Numbered from the stretch's first letter, positions 1 to 8,902 are shown. The stretch is DNA of 56,457 nucleotides from Anaerolineae bacterium (GCA_026645815.1 JAPKMR010000023.1:1-56457), one strand, 5' to 3'. The notes: generated from the sequence alone by a model not told the origin. Program-made: numbers and translations.

Positions 1-44
1 CGTCTGTTTGCCTAACCTCCCCCGCTTTCCACCAACAATCTGAC
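1..44. repeat. Tail of palindrome-tail repeat, truncated by window edge
   Basis: The pyrimidine-rich tail (CTGTTTGCC, AACCTCCCCC, CTTTC, AATCTG in order) matches the tails that follow the long palindromes at 60-96, 37219-37264, 47071-47107, 52369-52403 and 52480-52516. The matching hairpin would lie before base 1. Together with the next copy it forms a head-to-tail pair. Confidence 0.7.
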
Positions 45-59
45 TTGGTTTTAAAAGCC

Positions 60-166
60 GTGTTTTTTGTGCCCGTGAAGCGGGCACAAAAAACACATAA
101 AAAAAGACCCTCTTCGTCTGTTTGCCCAACCTCCCCCGCTTTCAATCAAGAATCTGTCCCCTACCC
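60..166. repeat. Palindrome-tail repeat copy
   Basis: A 16-bp perfect inverted repeat (arms 60-75 and 81-96, 5-nt loop) starts with GTG and a T-run and ends with an A-run and CAC. It is followed by the conserved tail to about 166. Because the T-run is on the 5' arm and the A-run on the 3' arm, neither strand has the 3' U-run of an intrinsic terminator. Confidence 0.75.
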
Positions 167-175
167 AGGTAACAT

Positions 176-204
176 TTGTGACCTTGCCCCTGCGGGGGTA
201 TAAT
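176..204 (+). promoter_or_regulatory. Sigma-70 type promoter, probably leaderless transcript
   Basis: TTGTGA at 176-181 and TATAAT at 199-204 are separated by 17 nt. Only 7 nt lie between the -10 box and the ATG at 212, so the transcript probably starts at or next to the start codon; no Shine-Dalgarno sequence can fit. Confidence 0.7.
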
Positions 205-211
205 CCCCCTC

Positions 212-3200
212 ATGGCAAAGAAAAACCTGGTGCTACTATCTTGCCTCGGATTGCTACTCCTGGCTTTGGCTGCACTCGTGCTCCCGCAGCTCTCCGCGCG
301 GCAGCGCTTCATCAATCGCGGGCAGGCCATCGAGGCGCCCGGACCTTTCCCCGATACCGTCTATCCTCCCCTCTGTGTCAACGTCGCGCTCGAACAATAT
401 GCTGCGCCGCATTCTGATGCGCCGCATTCTGATGCGCCGCATTCTGATGCGCCGCAACTTGATGCGGCGCTCACGCTTGCTGAGGAGGGCGGCTTCACCT
501 GGGTGCGCCAGCGCTTCCCCTGGTCGGAGATCGAGCCCGAACCCGGGCGCTTCGAATGGGCGAAATGGGACGCCATCGTCTCTGGCGCTGTGGAGCACGG
601 CTTGCAGCTGCTACCCGTGCTCGCCTCGCCGCCCGCATGGGCGGGTATGCCCCCCGATCCAGAGGCTTTCGCCCGCTTCGCCGCCGCACTGGCCAATCGT
701 TATTCCGCGCAACTCGTCTATTACCAGATTTGGCACAACCCCAACCTGGGGGAGACGTGGGGTGGGGAAGCCAACCCGCTCGTCTATGCCGAGTTGCTCG
801 CGCACGTCGCGCCCGCCATCCGCGCCGCCGACCCCGATGCCCGCATCGTCCTCGGCGGTCTCGCTCCCAACACCGAGGCGGGTCCCGTCAACTACAACGA
901 ACCGCTTTTCCTGGAGCTCCTCTCCGGGGCGGGCGCATCCCCGTATTACGATGTGGTTGCCGTCCACCCTCTGGGTTTCGATTCCAGCCCGGAGGACCGC
1001 ACGGTAGACCTGGCGCAGCTCAATTTCTCGCGCATCATCCTGGTCCGCGAAGCTATGGAAGACCTGGAACAGGACGACAAGGCCGTGTGGGCTACCCTCA
1101 TCGGCTGGAACAGCCTGCCCGAGACCTGGGATAGCCCCGCTTCGATTTGGGGGCAGGTGGACGAGAGCACTCAAGCCGAATACACCGTTGCTGCCCTCGA
1201 CCGCGCCGAATCTGAATGGCCCTGGATGGGAGTGATGTGCGTCAACAATCTGCAACCCCGTCCCGCTGATCCATCCCGCGCCGTCCTTGATGCCGAGGAG
1301 CACTGGGGTTTTGCCATGGTTGGCCCCGCTGGGGAGCTGCGCCCGCTGTATACCGCGCTTCAAGCCTGGGCTCGCGGCCCGGCTGCCCGCCCGCAGGTCG
1401 CCCGCGTGGGCGTCTACCCGGCGAGCTCGCCCCTGATTACCTACACCGGCGGATGGCGCTTGGGTCCCCTCGGCGCCGATATTCCGCTCGATGCCTCCGC
1501 CGAGTTGGGGAACGCGCGCGCCACCCTCACCTTTGAGGGCACCGGTGTCCGGCTTCGCGTGCGGCGCGGCGCCTACCTGGCTTTCCTTTTTGTCACCGTG
1601 GATGGCAAACCCGCACCGGAGCTCCCCCGCGATGAGGCGGGGCGGGCTTACGTTGTGCTCTACGACCCCCTGGCGCAAACCGCCACCGTGCCCCTGGCAC
1701 GCGGGCTGCCTTACGGTGTCCACACGGTCGAGCTCGTCGCCGAGCGGGGGTGGTATCAGTGGGCGCTCGCGAGTTGGGAAGTAGCCCACGAGCAATCCAA
1801 CCCGCCGCTTCTCGCGCTCTTCTGGCTTGCCGTCGCCTTGCTTGCTGCGGGCATTGCCTTCCTCGCCTGGCGTGTGGATTGGAAACCCGTGTGGCAGTGG
1901 CTGCAGAGCAGCTACGCGCGCCTCGGCGCGCCGGGGCAGCTGGCGTTCGCGACCGTGCTCGGCGCCGTTTTTGGCTTTGCTGCCTGGATGGTGTGGGCGC
2001 AGGGCGCCTTCCGCCGCCTGGGCGATGGCGTCGGCGTGGGGGCGGTCCTGCTGGCGCTCGGCGGCTTCTATCTCTCCCCCTGGACGGTGCCGCTGTTGCT
2101 CAGCGGCGTCCTGCTGTTCCTGTTGGTGCTCCTGCAGCCTGGCTTGGGCCTGGCGCTCACGATTGCCGCCGCGCCCTTCTACCTGCATCCGGCGTCGCTT
2201 TTCGGGCGCTCCTTCGCGCTCTCCGAACTGTTGCTCCTGCCCACGCTGGCAGGCTGTGCCGTGCGCATCGTCAACGCGCAGCGCAACGCCGGTCGCGGCG
2301 CCGCCGGTTACGGCGCCGCCGGTCACGGCGCCGCCTCACTGTGGCGCCGTTCCTTTGCGCCGGTGGGCGCGCTGCTGCTGGTTGGGGTGCTCGCCACCCT
2401 CGCCGCAGAATACCGCCATGAAGCCCTGCGGGAGCTACGCCTGGTCTTCCTCGAGCCGGCGCTGTTCTACATCGCCCTGAGGCTAACGCCCCTGGAGCGT
2501 GGTGAGCGGCGGCGGATTTTGGACTTCTGGTTGGCGAGCGCCGCGCTCATCGCTGTGATTGGCCTGGTGCAGTATTTCGTGCTGGGCGATATTATCACCG
2601 CCGAGGGCGGTGTGCGGCGTCTGCGTAGCATCTACGGCTCTCCCAACAACGTCGGGCTGTATCTCGGGCGCGTCTGGCCTCTGCTCCTGGCGGAACTGTG
2701 GCAGGGCTTGTCGCTGCGCCGCAAGTCGCCCCGGCGCCGTAAGTCGCCCCGTTTCTGGCTTTCCGGCGCCGCCCTCGCCTGCACCGGTCTGGCATTGCTG
2801 CTGAGCTTCTCCCGTGGCGCGATTCTGCTCGGTATTCCGGTGGGCCTCTTCACCCTGGGAATGCTCGCCGGCGGGCGCTGGCGCAAGGCCACATGGGTGG
2901 GACTCTGCATCTTTGCCGTGCTGCTGATTCCACTCTTCACCACGCCGCGTTTTGCCGCCCTGTTGAACCCTGATAGCGGCACCGCCTTCCTGCGCGTGGC
3001 TTTGTGGCGCAGCGCCTGGGCGATGTTCCGTGACCATCCCCTGCTGGGTGTGGGACCTGATAATTTCCTGTATGCCTATCGCACGCGCTACATCCTGCCT
3101 ACAGCTTGGGAAGAATTCAACCTCTCGCATCCCCATAACTGGATTCTGGACTTTGCCTCACGCCTCGGCGTGCTGGGCCTGGGGGTCTTCCTTTGGTTGC

Positions 3201-3427
3201 AGACCCATTTCTGGCGCCGCGTTCTGCGATTGGCGCGCCAACCTGGAGGTAATCAGCCGTTGGCGTGGGGGCTGGCAGCTTCGATGGCTGTGATGCTCGC
3301 GCACGGCTTGGTGGATGCCTCCTTTTTCTATGTGGACCTGGCTTACGTTTTCTTTCTGACCTTCGCCGCCGTGGATTGGTTGGCGGAGAACGGACAGGCG
3401 CTTGATTCATTGGCGCCAGGCGCTTGA
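212..3427 (+). CDS. Degenerate glycoside-hydrolase domain fused to O-antigen ligase/polymerase-like membrane protein
   Basis: 1071 aa. An N-terminal membrane anchor (about residues 6-26) is followed by a TIM-barrel glycosidase-like domain (about 80-390), a beta-rich carbohydrate-binding-like segment (about 395-520) and a polytopic C-terminal half. The C-terminal half carries a Wzy_C/O-antigen-ligase-like motif (SHPHNWILDF) near residue 970. In clan GH-A enzymes the acid/base Glu lies in W-N-E-P; here it reads WHNPN (W174-N178). The nucleophile motif W-x-T-E-x-G-W reads WATLIGW (W293-W299). Both catalytic Glu residues therefore appear to be lost, suggesting a glycan-binding pseudoenzyme coupled to glycan ligation at the membrane. 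Tandem 15-bp repeats encode HSDAP units (residues 65-84). The protein fold assignments are inferred from motifs only. Confidence 0.75.
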   Translation: MAKKNLVLLSCLGLLLLALAALVLPQLSARQRFINRGQAIEAPGPFPDTVYPPLCVNVALEQYAAPHSDAPHSDAPHSDAPQLDAALTLAEEGGFTWVRQRFPWSEIEPEPGRFEWAKWDAIVSGAVEHGLQLLPVLASPPAWAGMPPDPEAFARFAAALANRYSAQLVYYQIWHNPNLGETWGGEANPLVYAELLAHVAPAIRAADPDARIVLGGLAPNTEAGPVNYNEPLFLELLSGAGASPYYDVVAVHPLGFDSSPEDRTVDLAQLNFSRIILVREAMEDLEQDDKAVWATLIGWNSLPETWDSPASIWGQVDESTQAEYTVAALDRAESEWPWMGVMCVNNLQPRPADPSRAVLDAEEHWGFAMVGPAGELRPLYTALQAWARGPAARPQVARVGVYPASSPLITYTGGWRLGPLGADIPLDASAELGNARATLTFEGTGVRLRVRRGAYLAFLFVTVDGKPAPELPRDEAGRAYVVLYDPLAQTATVPLARGLPYGVHTVELVAERGWYQWALASWEVAHEQSNPPLLALFWLAVALLAAGIAFLAWRVDWKPVWQWLQSSYARLGAPGQLAFATVLGAVFGFAAWMVWAQGAFRRLGDGVGVGAVLLALGGFYLSPWTVPLLLSGVLLFLLVLLQPGLGLALTIAAAPFYLHPASLFGRSFALSELLLLPTLAGCAVRIVNAQRNAGRGAAGYGAAGHGAASLWRRSFAPVGALLLVGVLATLAAEYRHEALRELRLVFLEPALFYIALRLTPLERGERRRILDFWLASAALIAVIGLVQYFVLGDIITAEGGVRRLRSIYGSPNNVGLYLGRVWPLLLAELWQGLSLRRKSPRRRKSPRFWLSGAALACTGLALLLSFSRGAILLGIPVGLFTLGMLAGGRWRKATWVGLCIFAVLLIPLFTTPRFAALLNPDSGTAFLRVALWRSAWAMFRDHPLLGVGPDNFLYAYRTRYILPTAWEEFNLSHPHNWILDFASRLGVLGLGVFLWLQTHFWRRVLRLARQPGGNQPLAWGLAASMAVMLAHGLVDASFFYVDLAYVFFLTFAAVDWLAENGQALDSLAPGA
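404..463 (+). repeat. 15-bp minisatellite, 4 units, in frame
   Basis: Three exact copies and one variant copy of a 15-bp unit starting GCGCCGC lie inside the gene at 212. They encode repeated HSDAP. One of a family of short tandem repeats with a GCGCC-type core in this window. Confidence 0.85.
2291..2335 (+). repeat. 15-bp minisatellite, 3 units, in frame
   Basis: Three copies of a 15-bp unit ending GGCGCCGCC lie inside the membrane region of the gene at 212. They keep the reading frame. Confidence 0.8.
2716..2751 (+). repeat. 18-bp tandem duplication, in frame
   Basis: Two copies of an 18-bp unit starting GCGCCG differ at one base. They encode a doubled RRKSPR-like basic stretch in a loop of the O-antigen-ligase-like domain. 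Confidence 0.75.
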
Positions 3428-3475
3428 TTTGTTAGCGGCGCTTGATTTATTAGCGTAGGCGCTTGATTTATTAGC
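3396..3475 (+). repeat. Tandem repeat spanning the stop codon and the next promoter
   Basis: Four copies of about 18-22 bp share the core GGCGCTTGATT; the CTTGATT parts start at 3401, 3423, 3441 and 3462. The second copy supplies the TGA stop of the gene at 212. The last copy supplies the -35 box of the promoter at 3463. Confidence 0.75.
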
Positions 3476-3491
3476 GCCCCCCGTCTATAAT
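3463..3491 (+). promoter_or_regulatory. Sigma-70 type promoter for DUF4230 gene
   Basis: TTGATT at 3463-3468 and TATAAT at 3486-3491 are separated by 17 nt. The -35 box lies inside the last unit of the tandem repeat 3396-3475. Confidence 0.7.
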
Positions 3492-3547
3492 TGAGGGTGT
3501 AGCACAGTGGCATCTTAACCGTCTTGCTGTGTCTACTGGAGAAAGGC

Positions 3548-4261
3548 ATGGAACAAAAGCAAACGCAGAATCGTGTCCTGATAATCTTGTTAGCTCTGAT
3601 GTTGGTCTGTGGCGTTCTCGCCGTGCTTGGGGGCTACCGCCTGCTCAATCGCCCGAAATCGCTCGTGCCCACCCTGGTCTTGCCCGCGGACCTGTTCCCG
3701 GAGCCAACGCCGACGATTTACCCGAGCGAAGTCACCGTCATCGAACAGGTGCAAATGCTCGGGCGCTTAGAGACCGTTTCCTATCACATCGAAAAAGTCG
3801 TCACTGCCGAGTCGGGGCAGGGACCGCTCAGTTTCTTGCTGGGCGATAAGTTGCTGTTGATTGCCCGAGGCACGGTGATTGCTGGGGTGGACCTCAGTCA
3901 GGTAGGTCCCGGCGATGCTCTCATCACGGATGATGGTACGGTTTATTTCCGTTTGCCCAAAGCCACGGTCTTTTTGGCGACTCTCGATAACCAACGCACG
4001 CAGGTTTACGACCGGCGCACCGGTCTGGTGGGCATGAACCCCGAACTGGAAACCGCGGCGCGCCAGCAAGCGGAATTGCTCATTCGAGAAGCGGCTGAGG
4101 AGGACGGTGTGTTGGAAAAAGCTGACGAGAATGCGCGTCAGGTGATGCGCTCCCTGTTCCTGGCATTGCGCCTGGAGCATGTGATCTTCGTTGACGAACT
4201 GCCAACCCTGACTCCGTCACCTACTCCGGTGCATACCGGTACACCTGTCACTACACCGTGA
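3548..4261 (+). CDS. DUF4230-family membrane-anchored protein
   Basis: 237 aa, starting at the ATG preceded by GGAGAAAGG. A single membrane segment (about residues 8-28) is followed by an extracytoplasmic domain. Its order (EQVQMLGRLETVSY, then GDKLLLIARGTVIAGVDL, then a 'VYFRLPKATVFLATLD' strand) fits the DUF4230 family, whose biochemical role is unknown. The C-terminus is a Thr/Pro-rich tail (about residues 223-237). It has its own promoter and is followed by 13-bp tandem repeats. The family assignment is from sequence pattern only. Confidence 0.75.
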   Translation: MEQKQTQNRVLIILLALMLVCGVLAVLGGYRLLNRPKSLVPTLVLPADLFPEPTPTIYPSEVTVIEQVQMLGRLETVSYHIEKVVTAESGQGPLSFLLGDKLLLIARGTVIAGVDLSQVGPGDALITDDGTVYFRLPKATVFLATLDNQRTQVYDRRTGLVGMNPELETAARQQAELLIREAAEEDGVLEKADENARQVMRSLFLALRLEHVIFVDELPTLTPSPTPVHTGTPVTTP

Positions 4262-4263
4262 TA

Positions 4264-4328
4264 ACGCCCGGCGCTTACGCCCGGCGTTCACGCCCGGCGT
4301 TCACGCCCGGCGTTCACGCCCGGCGTAG
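4264..4328 (+). repeat. 13-bp minisatellite, 5 units, intergenic
   Basis: Five units of ACGCCCGGCG plus three variable bases lie between the DUF4230 gene and truD. The core contains the same GGCG element as the in-gene repeats, but the period (13) would not keep a reading frame. This fits its intergenic position. Confidence 0.85.
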
Positions 4329-4366
4329 TACGTCTGGTCTTTGACCCATGAAAGCGACATAAATCC

Positions 4367-5533
4367 ATGCAGATCAAGAAGCTTCCCGAAGACTTCCTGG
4401 TAGAAGAGCAGGTTCATCTTCCCGGACAGCATGGCCCTTATGCCTATTACCGGGTGGAAAAGCGCAATCTCTCCACGCTTTCCGTGCGGGATGAAATGGC
4501 TGCCCGGCTTAAGGTAACGCCCAGCTATTTGGCCTTCCCATCCTTGAAGGACAAATCTGCCATTGCTGTGCAATATACCAGCGTGCGCAAGCGCGCTGCG
4601 GAGACCCTTGAGGGCCGCGGTTTCACCGCCCAACGGATTGGCTGGGGGTCTCGGGCTTTGCGCCCGGGCGATTTACAGGGCAATCGCTACACCCTGATGA
4701 TTCGTGACCTCGATGCGCAGCAGGCGGCGGCGATTGGTCCCATGTTGCAGTCCCTGGGCGAGATTGGTCTGCCCAATTACTTCGACGACCAACGTTTCGG
4801 CTCGTTTTCAACCGAAGGCTTCATCGGCAAGGCGATTCTGATGCGCGATGCTGAACGGGCAGTGTGGCTCTACCTCGCCGGACCGATGGCGGGTGATACC
4901 CGTGATATTCGCGCCTTCAAGCGCTTGGTGCGCACGCATTGGGGGCAGTGGGGCTTCCTGTTACATCAGGCGCCGCAGCCCTCCAATTTCCGCAGCGTCC
5001 TGACCTTCCTCAAGGATCAGCCCCAGAATCACCGAAAGGCCCTCAACCTGATCCATGACCGTCTGCTATCTATCTACCTCGTGGCTTTCCAATCGTGGAT
5101 TTGGAATCGCATTCTCGGGCACTATCTGCGCCGCCTGGGCTATACGCAGCCCGAGATTATGATCACCGGTTTGGATTTTCCCTTGCCGGAAAGCCTCCCC
5201 GATGATGTGGCGCAAATGCGGCTTTCGATGCCGAACCTGACCGTCCGTTACCCGGATGCGCTGCTGCCATCGGTTGAGGCTGTGCTCAGTGCGGAGGAGA
5301 TGACGCTGGAGGACTTCAAAGCGCGGATTCTGCGGCGGGTCTATCTGCCCAAGGGCGAGCGCCCCGTGTGGTACCAGCCTCAGGAATGCGCCGCCGGCGA
5401 GCCTCTGCCTGATGTCACCACTCCAGGGCAGTGGGCTGTCCCCGTTTCCTTCAGCCTGGCGCCGGGTCAATACGCCACCCTGTTGATCAAAGCTATTGCG
5501 GCGCGTTTGGGGGTGCATGTTCGTGTCCGCTGA
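4367..5533 (+). CDS. truD: tRNA pseudouridine synthase D
   Basis: 388 aa, normal for TruD, which makes pseudouridine 13 in certain tRNAs. The signature LKDKSAIAVQ contains the expected catalytic Asp (D62). The N-terminal 'DFLVEE' and the 'NYFDDQRFG' and 'WIWNRIL' segments are also typical. The ATG at 4367 has only a weak ribosome binding site. The 3' end overlaps the next gene by 17 nt, so the two are probably translated from one mRNA. Confidence 0.93.
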   Translation: MQIKKLPEDFLVEEQVHLPGQHGPYAYYRVEKRNLSTLSVRDEMAARLKVTPSYLAFPSLKDKSAIAVQYTSVRKRAAETLEGRGFTAQRIGWGSRALRPGDLQGNRYTLMIRDLDAQQAAAIGPMLQSLGEIGLPNYFDDQRFGSFSTEGFIGKAILMRDAERAVWLYLAGPMAGDTRDIRAFKRLVRTHWGQWGFLLHQAPQPSNFRSVLTFLKDQPQNHRKALNLIHDRLLSIYLVAFQSWIWNRILGHYLRRLGYTQPEIMITGLDFPLPESLPDDVAQMRLSMPNLTVRYPDALLPSVEAVLSAEEMTLEDFKARILRRVYLPKGERPVWYQPQECAAGEPLPDVTTPGQWAVPVSFSLAPGQYATLLIKAIAARLGVHVRVR

Positions 5534-6329
5534 AAACGGCATCCAATCCTCGTCCCCATCTGAAACTTCCGTGGTCATTCTGGGGACGGCTGCTGCATTG
5601 GCTGATTTTGAACACGCCAATACCTACCTCGCCGTCGTCCGGCAGGGGCGTTACTGGTTGGTAGATTGCGCCGATAGCCCGATTGGACGCTTGCAGCAGG
5701 TGGGTTTAGACCCCCTCGCGGTGAGCGGGCTTATCATCACGCACTTTCACCCTGATCACGTTTTCGGCCTACCCATCTATTTGATGGGTCTGTACCTGTT
5801 GGGCTTCTTTAAGAAGCGGGTGCGTCGCGAGCCTCTGGCTATCTACGCCCCTGTAGAAGCGCTGCAGCTGGTGCGTGCGATGGTTGGCTTGTTCCAGATG
5901 CAGAGCTGGACCGACATGTTTTCCGTGGAATATCACCCCATCGAATCGCGTCCGGGTTGGGTGGTCACCGAAGATGCGGATTTCTCCATCGTTTCGACGC
6001 CGACGCATCACAGTGTGAGCTCGATTGCCTTGCGCTTTCTTGCCAAAGACACCGGGCATAGCCTGGTCTATTCCAGCGATACGGCGCCTTGCCCTGAGGT
6101 CGAAGCCCTTGCCTGGGGTGCGGATTTGTTGATTCACGAAGCCTCCGGTGCGGGTTTTGGGCATACCTCTGCGGCTGAGGCTGGCGCGGTGGCTGCGCGC
6201 GCCAACGCCGCGCGCCTGCTGCTGGTGCATTATTTCGCCGATGCCAAATCACGCCTTCTGGCTGAGGCTCAGCGATCCTATTCCGGTCCGGTGCAAATCG
6301 CCGAAGACCTGACCACCTATGCCTGGTGA
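5517..6329 (+). CDS. MBL-fold metallo-hydrolase (ribonuclease Z-like)
   Basis: 270 aa from the ATG at 5517, which has a GGGGG stretch just upstream and overlaps truD; an earlier in-frame start at 5496 is possible. The metal-binding motif THFHPDH (H76, H78, D80, H81) and later 'SSDTAP' and 'IHEASG' motifs mark a beta-lactamase-fold hydrolase of the RNase Z/arylsulfatase-like group. Coupling to truD suggests, but does not show, an RNA-related substrate. Confidence 0.8.
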   Translation: MFVSAENGIQSSSPSETSVVILGTAAALADFEHANTYLAVVRQGRYWLVDCADSPIGRLQQVGLDPLAVSGLIITHFHPDHVFGLPIYLMGLYLLGFFKKRVRREPLAIYAPVEALQLVRAMVGLFQMQSWTDMFSVEYHPIESRPGWVVTEDADFSIVSTPTHHSVSSIALRFLAKDTGHSLVYSSDTAPCPEVEALAWGADLLIHEASGAGFGHTSAAEAGAVAARANAARLLLVHYFADAKSRLLAEAQRSYSGPVQIAEDLTTYAW

Positions 6330-6386
6330 ATCCATGCCACCTCTCCGAAAGAGGCGCGCTATTTTCGCGCGTGAGTGCCCGCTCTT

Positions 6387-7940
6387 ATGAGTGAATCACG
6401 GCAGCGGGCGATTCGCAACATGGTCGTGGTGATGGGGGCTTTTGCCCTCAGTCGCACCCTCGGCTTGGTGCGGAATAGCGTCTTCGGATACTATTTCGGC
6501 GTGGGCGTGGAGATGGACGCCTACTTCGCCGCCGCCCGCATCCCGGAATTGCTCTTTCTCGTTGTGGCTGGTGGGGCGCTAGGCTCCGCCTTCATCCCGA
6601 TTTTCACCACCCGTTTGACCCATGGTGATGCCGAAGGCGCGTGGCGGCTCTCCTCCGCGATCATCAATCTCCTCATCGTCATCATCCTGCCGTTGAGCCT
6701 GCTCGCCATCGTGTTGGCGCCCTGGCTTACCCGCGCAGTCATTGCGCCACAGTTCTCGCCGGAGTTGCAGGCGCAGACCACGCTGCTGTTGCGCATCATG
6801 TTGCTTTCGCCCGCCATTTTCGGCGTCAGCGGCATTCTGATGGGGGTACTCAACGCCCACCAGCATTTCCTCATCCCGGCATTGGCGCCGAGCATCTACA
6901 ACATCGCCCTCATCATCGGGGCGGCGTGGGGTGGGCAGAGCGGCGCTGGCGCGCTCGGCGCGGCGATTGCGACCGTGGTGGGTGCGGGAGCGCATCTGCT
7001 CTCACAGCTCATCGGCTTGCGCTGGTTCCCGGCGCGCTTCCATTTTACCTTCGGGCGCGGCGATCCGGCTGTGCGTCAGGTGCTCACGCTGATGTTGCCC
7101 CGCATGTTGGGCGTTGCTGCCGTGCAGTTCAATTTCGTCATCACCAACAACCTGGCTTCGGGCTTGGGGGTGGGGGCAATCTCGGTGCTCAATAACGCCT
7201 GGAATCTGATGACCCTGCCTCAGGGCATCATTGCCCAGGCCATTGGCACCACCGCATTCCCGACCTTTTCCGAGCAGGCGGCGCGCCGTGATTTTGCCGC
7301 ACTCCGCACCTCGGTCTCCGAGATGCTGCGGATGACTACTGCGTTGCTATTGCCTTCGGCGGTTGGGTTGATCGTGCTCGGGCGCCCTCTGATTGCGCTG
7401 TTGCTCGAGCGGGGCGCCTTCGATGCGACCTCTACCGGCGCGGTAGCGGTTGCTCTGGCATTTTTTGCTTTCGGCTTGATCGGCAATGGCTTGATCGAGA
7501 TTGTCGCGCGCGTCTTCTTTGCATTGAACGATACCTGGACTCCTACCCTGGCGGCGCTTGCCGCGGTGGGCGTCAACCTGGGCTTGGGGCTGCTCTTGCC
7601 GGGGCTTTTCTCTCGCTGGGGTTGGTTACCCTATGCCGGTCTGGCTCTGGCGAACAGCATCGCCGCGCTGGTCCAGCTGGGGCTGTTGGCCAAACCGGTC
7701 GGCGCACGCATCGGAGGCCTGGATAGCGGTTTTATCCTGCAGCAGGCTCTCCGTGCTCTCGCGGCGAGCCTGGGCATGGGGTTGGTCCTATGGGGCTGGA
7801 TGCAGGTGGCGCCGGCGCAGCCTCTCATCGCGGGCGGCGGGGGCCTCATCCTTGGCATTGGCGCCTACTATGCTCTGGGGCGCGTTTTCGGCGTCGTTGA
7901 GCTGCGCGAATTGCTGCACTTGCGGCTACGTCGCAGCTAA
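6387..7940 (+). CDS. murJ: Lipid II flippase MurJ
   Basis: 517 aa with about 14 hydrophobic segments. The N-terminus carries the MurJ/MviN hallmarks 'SRTLGLVRNSVFGYYFG' and 'DAYFAAARIPELLF', and the 'GALGSAFIPIF' motif follows. The protein moves lipid II across the inner membrane for peptidoglycan synthesis. An in-frame GTG at 6375 is an alternative start; neither has a strong ribosome binding site. murA lies two genes downstream, so peptidoglycan precursor functions are grouped here. Confidence 0.9.
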   Translation: MSESRQRAIRNMVVVMGAFALSRTLGLVRNSVFGYYFGVGVEMDAYFAAARIPELLFLVVAGGALGSAFIPIFTTRLTHGDAEGAWRLSSAIINLLIVIILPLSLLAIVLAPWLTRAVIAPQFSPELQAQTTLLLRIMLLSPAIFGVSGILMGVLNAHQHFLIPALAPSIYNIALIIGAAWGGQSGAGALGAAIATVVGAGAHLLSQLIGLRWFPARFHFTFGRGDPAVRQVLTLMLPRMLGVAAVQFNFVITNNLASGLGVGAISVLNNAWNLMTLPQGIIAQAIGTTAFPTFSEQAARRDFAALRTSVSEMLRMTTALLLPSAVGLIVLGRPLIALLLERGAFDATSTGAVAVALAFFAFGLIGNGLIEIVARVFFALNDTWTPTLAALAAVGVNLGLGLLLPGLFSRWGWLPYAGLALANSIAALVQLGLLAKPVGARIGGLDSGFILQQALRALAASLGMGLVLWGWMQVAPAQPLIAGGGGLILGIGAYYALGRVFGVVELRELLHLRLRRS

Positions 7941-7951
7941 AGGAATCGGAC

Positions 7952-8794
7952 ATGCTCATCTCTCTCACTACCGACTTTGGTGAACGGGACGGCTACGTCG
8001 GCGTCATGAAGGGCGTCATGGCGGCGATTGCCCCGGGCGCGACCTTCGTGGACCTCAGCCATGCCATCCCGCCGCAGGATCTTCGCAGCGCCGCCTACGT
8101 CCTATGGACCGCGCTGCCCTACTTCCCGCCTGAGAGCGTGCACCTCGTGGTGGTGGACCCCGGCGTGGGAACCTCGCGTAAGCCTATCGCTGCGCGCACC
8201 GCCTGGGGAACCCTCGTCGGTCCCGATAACGGCGTCTTCTCCTACGTCTGGGATGCTGCGCCGCCCACCATGGTCGTCGAGCTGTGTAACCCGCGCTACC
8301 GCCGCGCCGAGGTCTGCGCCACCTTCCACGGACGGGATATCTTTTCGCCGGCGGCAGCGCATCTGGCGCGTGGTGTGCCTTTGGAGGATTTTGGTCCCCC
8401 CGTCGCTGAACCTGTCCGCCTGCCCTTGCCCATCTTGCGCGTTCATGAGAATGCCCTGCATGGTGAGGTGCTCTATGCAGACCACTTTGGTAACCTGATT
8501 ACCAGTATCGGGCGGCTTGCATGGGAGGGCGCGCCGCGCCGCGGCGCACAGCTGCGCTTTACAGCCGCCTTCGGTGCGGCGCCGGAGCTGCTGTTGCCAT
8601 CCGCGCACAGCGAGGTCTTCGTTGCCGGGCGTTCGCTCGGTCCAATGCGCCGCACTTACGGCGAGGTCGCTCCAGGGGAGGCGCTGGCGCTCGTCGGCAG
8701 CGAGGGGCTTCTCGAAATCGCCATCTCGCACGGCAACGCCGCCGCAAACCTGGGGCTTCCCCTTGGCGCGCCTGTCACCGTTCAGTTATCGTGA
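7952..8794 (+). CDS. SAM hydroxide adenosyltransferase-like (DUF62) protein
   Basis: 280 aa, starting at the ATG after AAAGGAATC, 11 nt behind murJ. Motifs include 'TTDFGERDGYVGVMKGVM', 'FVDLSHAIPPQDL', 'VVVDPGVGTSRKPI' and 'GPDNGVFSYV'. These place it in the S-adenosyl-L-methionine hydrolase (adenosine-forming) / fluorinase superfamily. Non-halogenating members use water or hydroxide to cleave SAM to adenosine and methionine. The physiological role in bacteria is not settled. Confidence 0.85.
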   Translation: MLISLTTDFGERDGYVGVMKGVMAAIAPGATFVDLSHAIPPQDLRSAAYVLWTALPYFPPESVHLVVVDPGVGTSRKPIAARTAWGTLVGPDNGVFSYVWDAAPPTMVVELCNPRYRRAEVCATFHGRDIFSPAAAHLARGVPLEDFGPPVAEPVRLPLPILRVHENALHGEVLYADHFGNLITSIGRLAWEGAPRRGAQLRFTAAFGAAPELLLPSAHSEVFVAGRSLGPMRRTYGEVAPGEALALVGSEGLLEIAISHGNAAANLGLPLGAPVTVQLS

Positions 8795-8902
8795 GCGCTC
8801 TTTCAAATTAGAAGCCAGGTTGAATCAGTAGAAATTCCTGGTCTTACCTTGAGTCCTTGGTGTCCTTTGTGGTTAGAAGGATTTTTTTTGAGGAGGCTAA
8901 AT

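Noticed and set aside
60-96. Palindromes as Rho-independent terminators
   Set aside because: In both orientations the T-run is on the 5' arm and the A-run on the 3' arm, the opposite of an intrinsic terminator. Some copies lie between divergent genes.
611-2326. Long antisense ORF (571 codons) opposite the first gene
   Set aside because: It is a typical shadow frame of GC-rich coding DNA. Its composition is unlike a folded protein, and the plus-strand frame has clear domain motifs.
8820-8885. 'CCTTGGTGTCCTTTGTGGTT' stretch before murA as a repeat
   Set aside because: It resembles a sequence seen in many bacterial intergenic regions, but there is no second copy in this window, so I do not call it.
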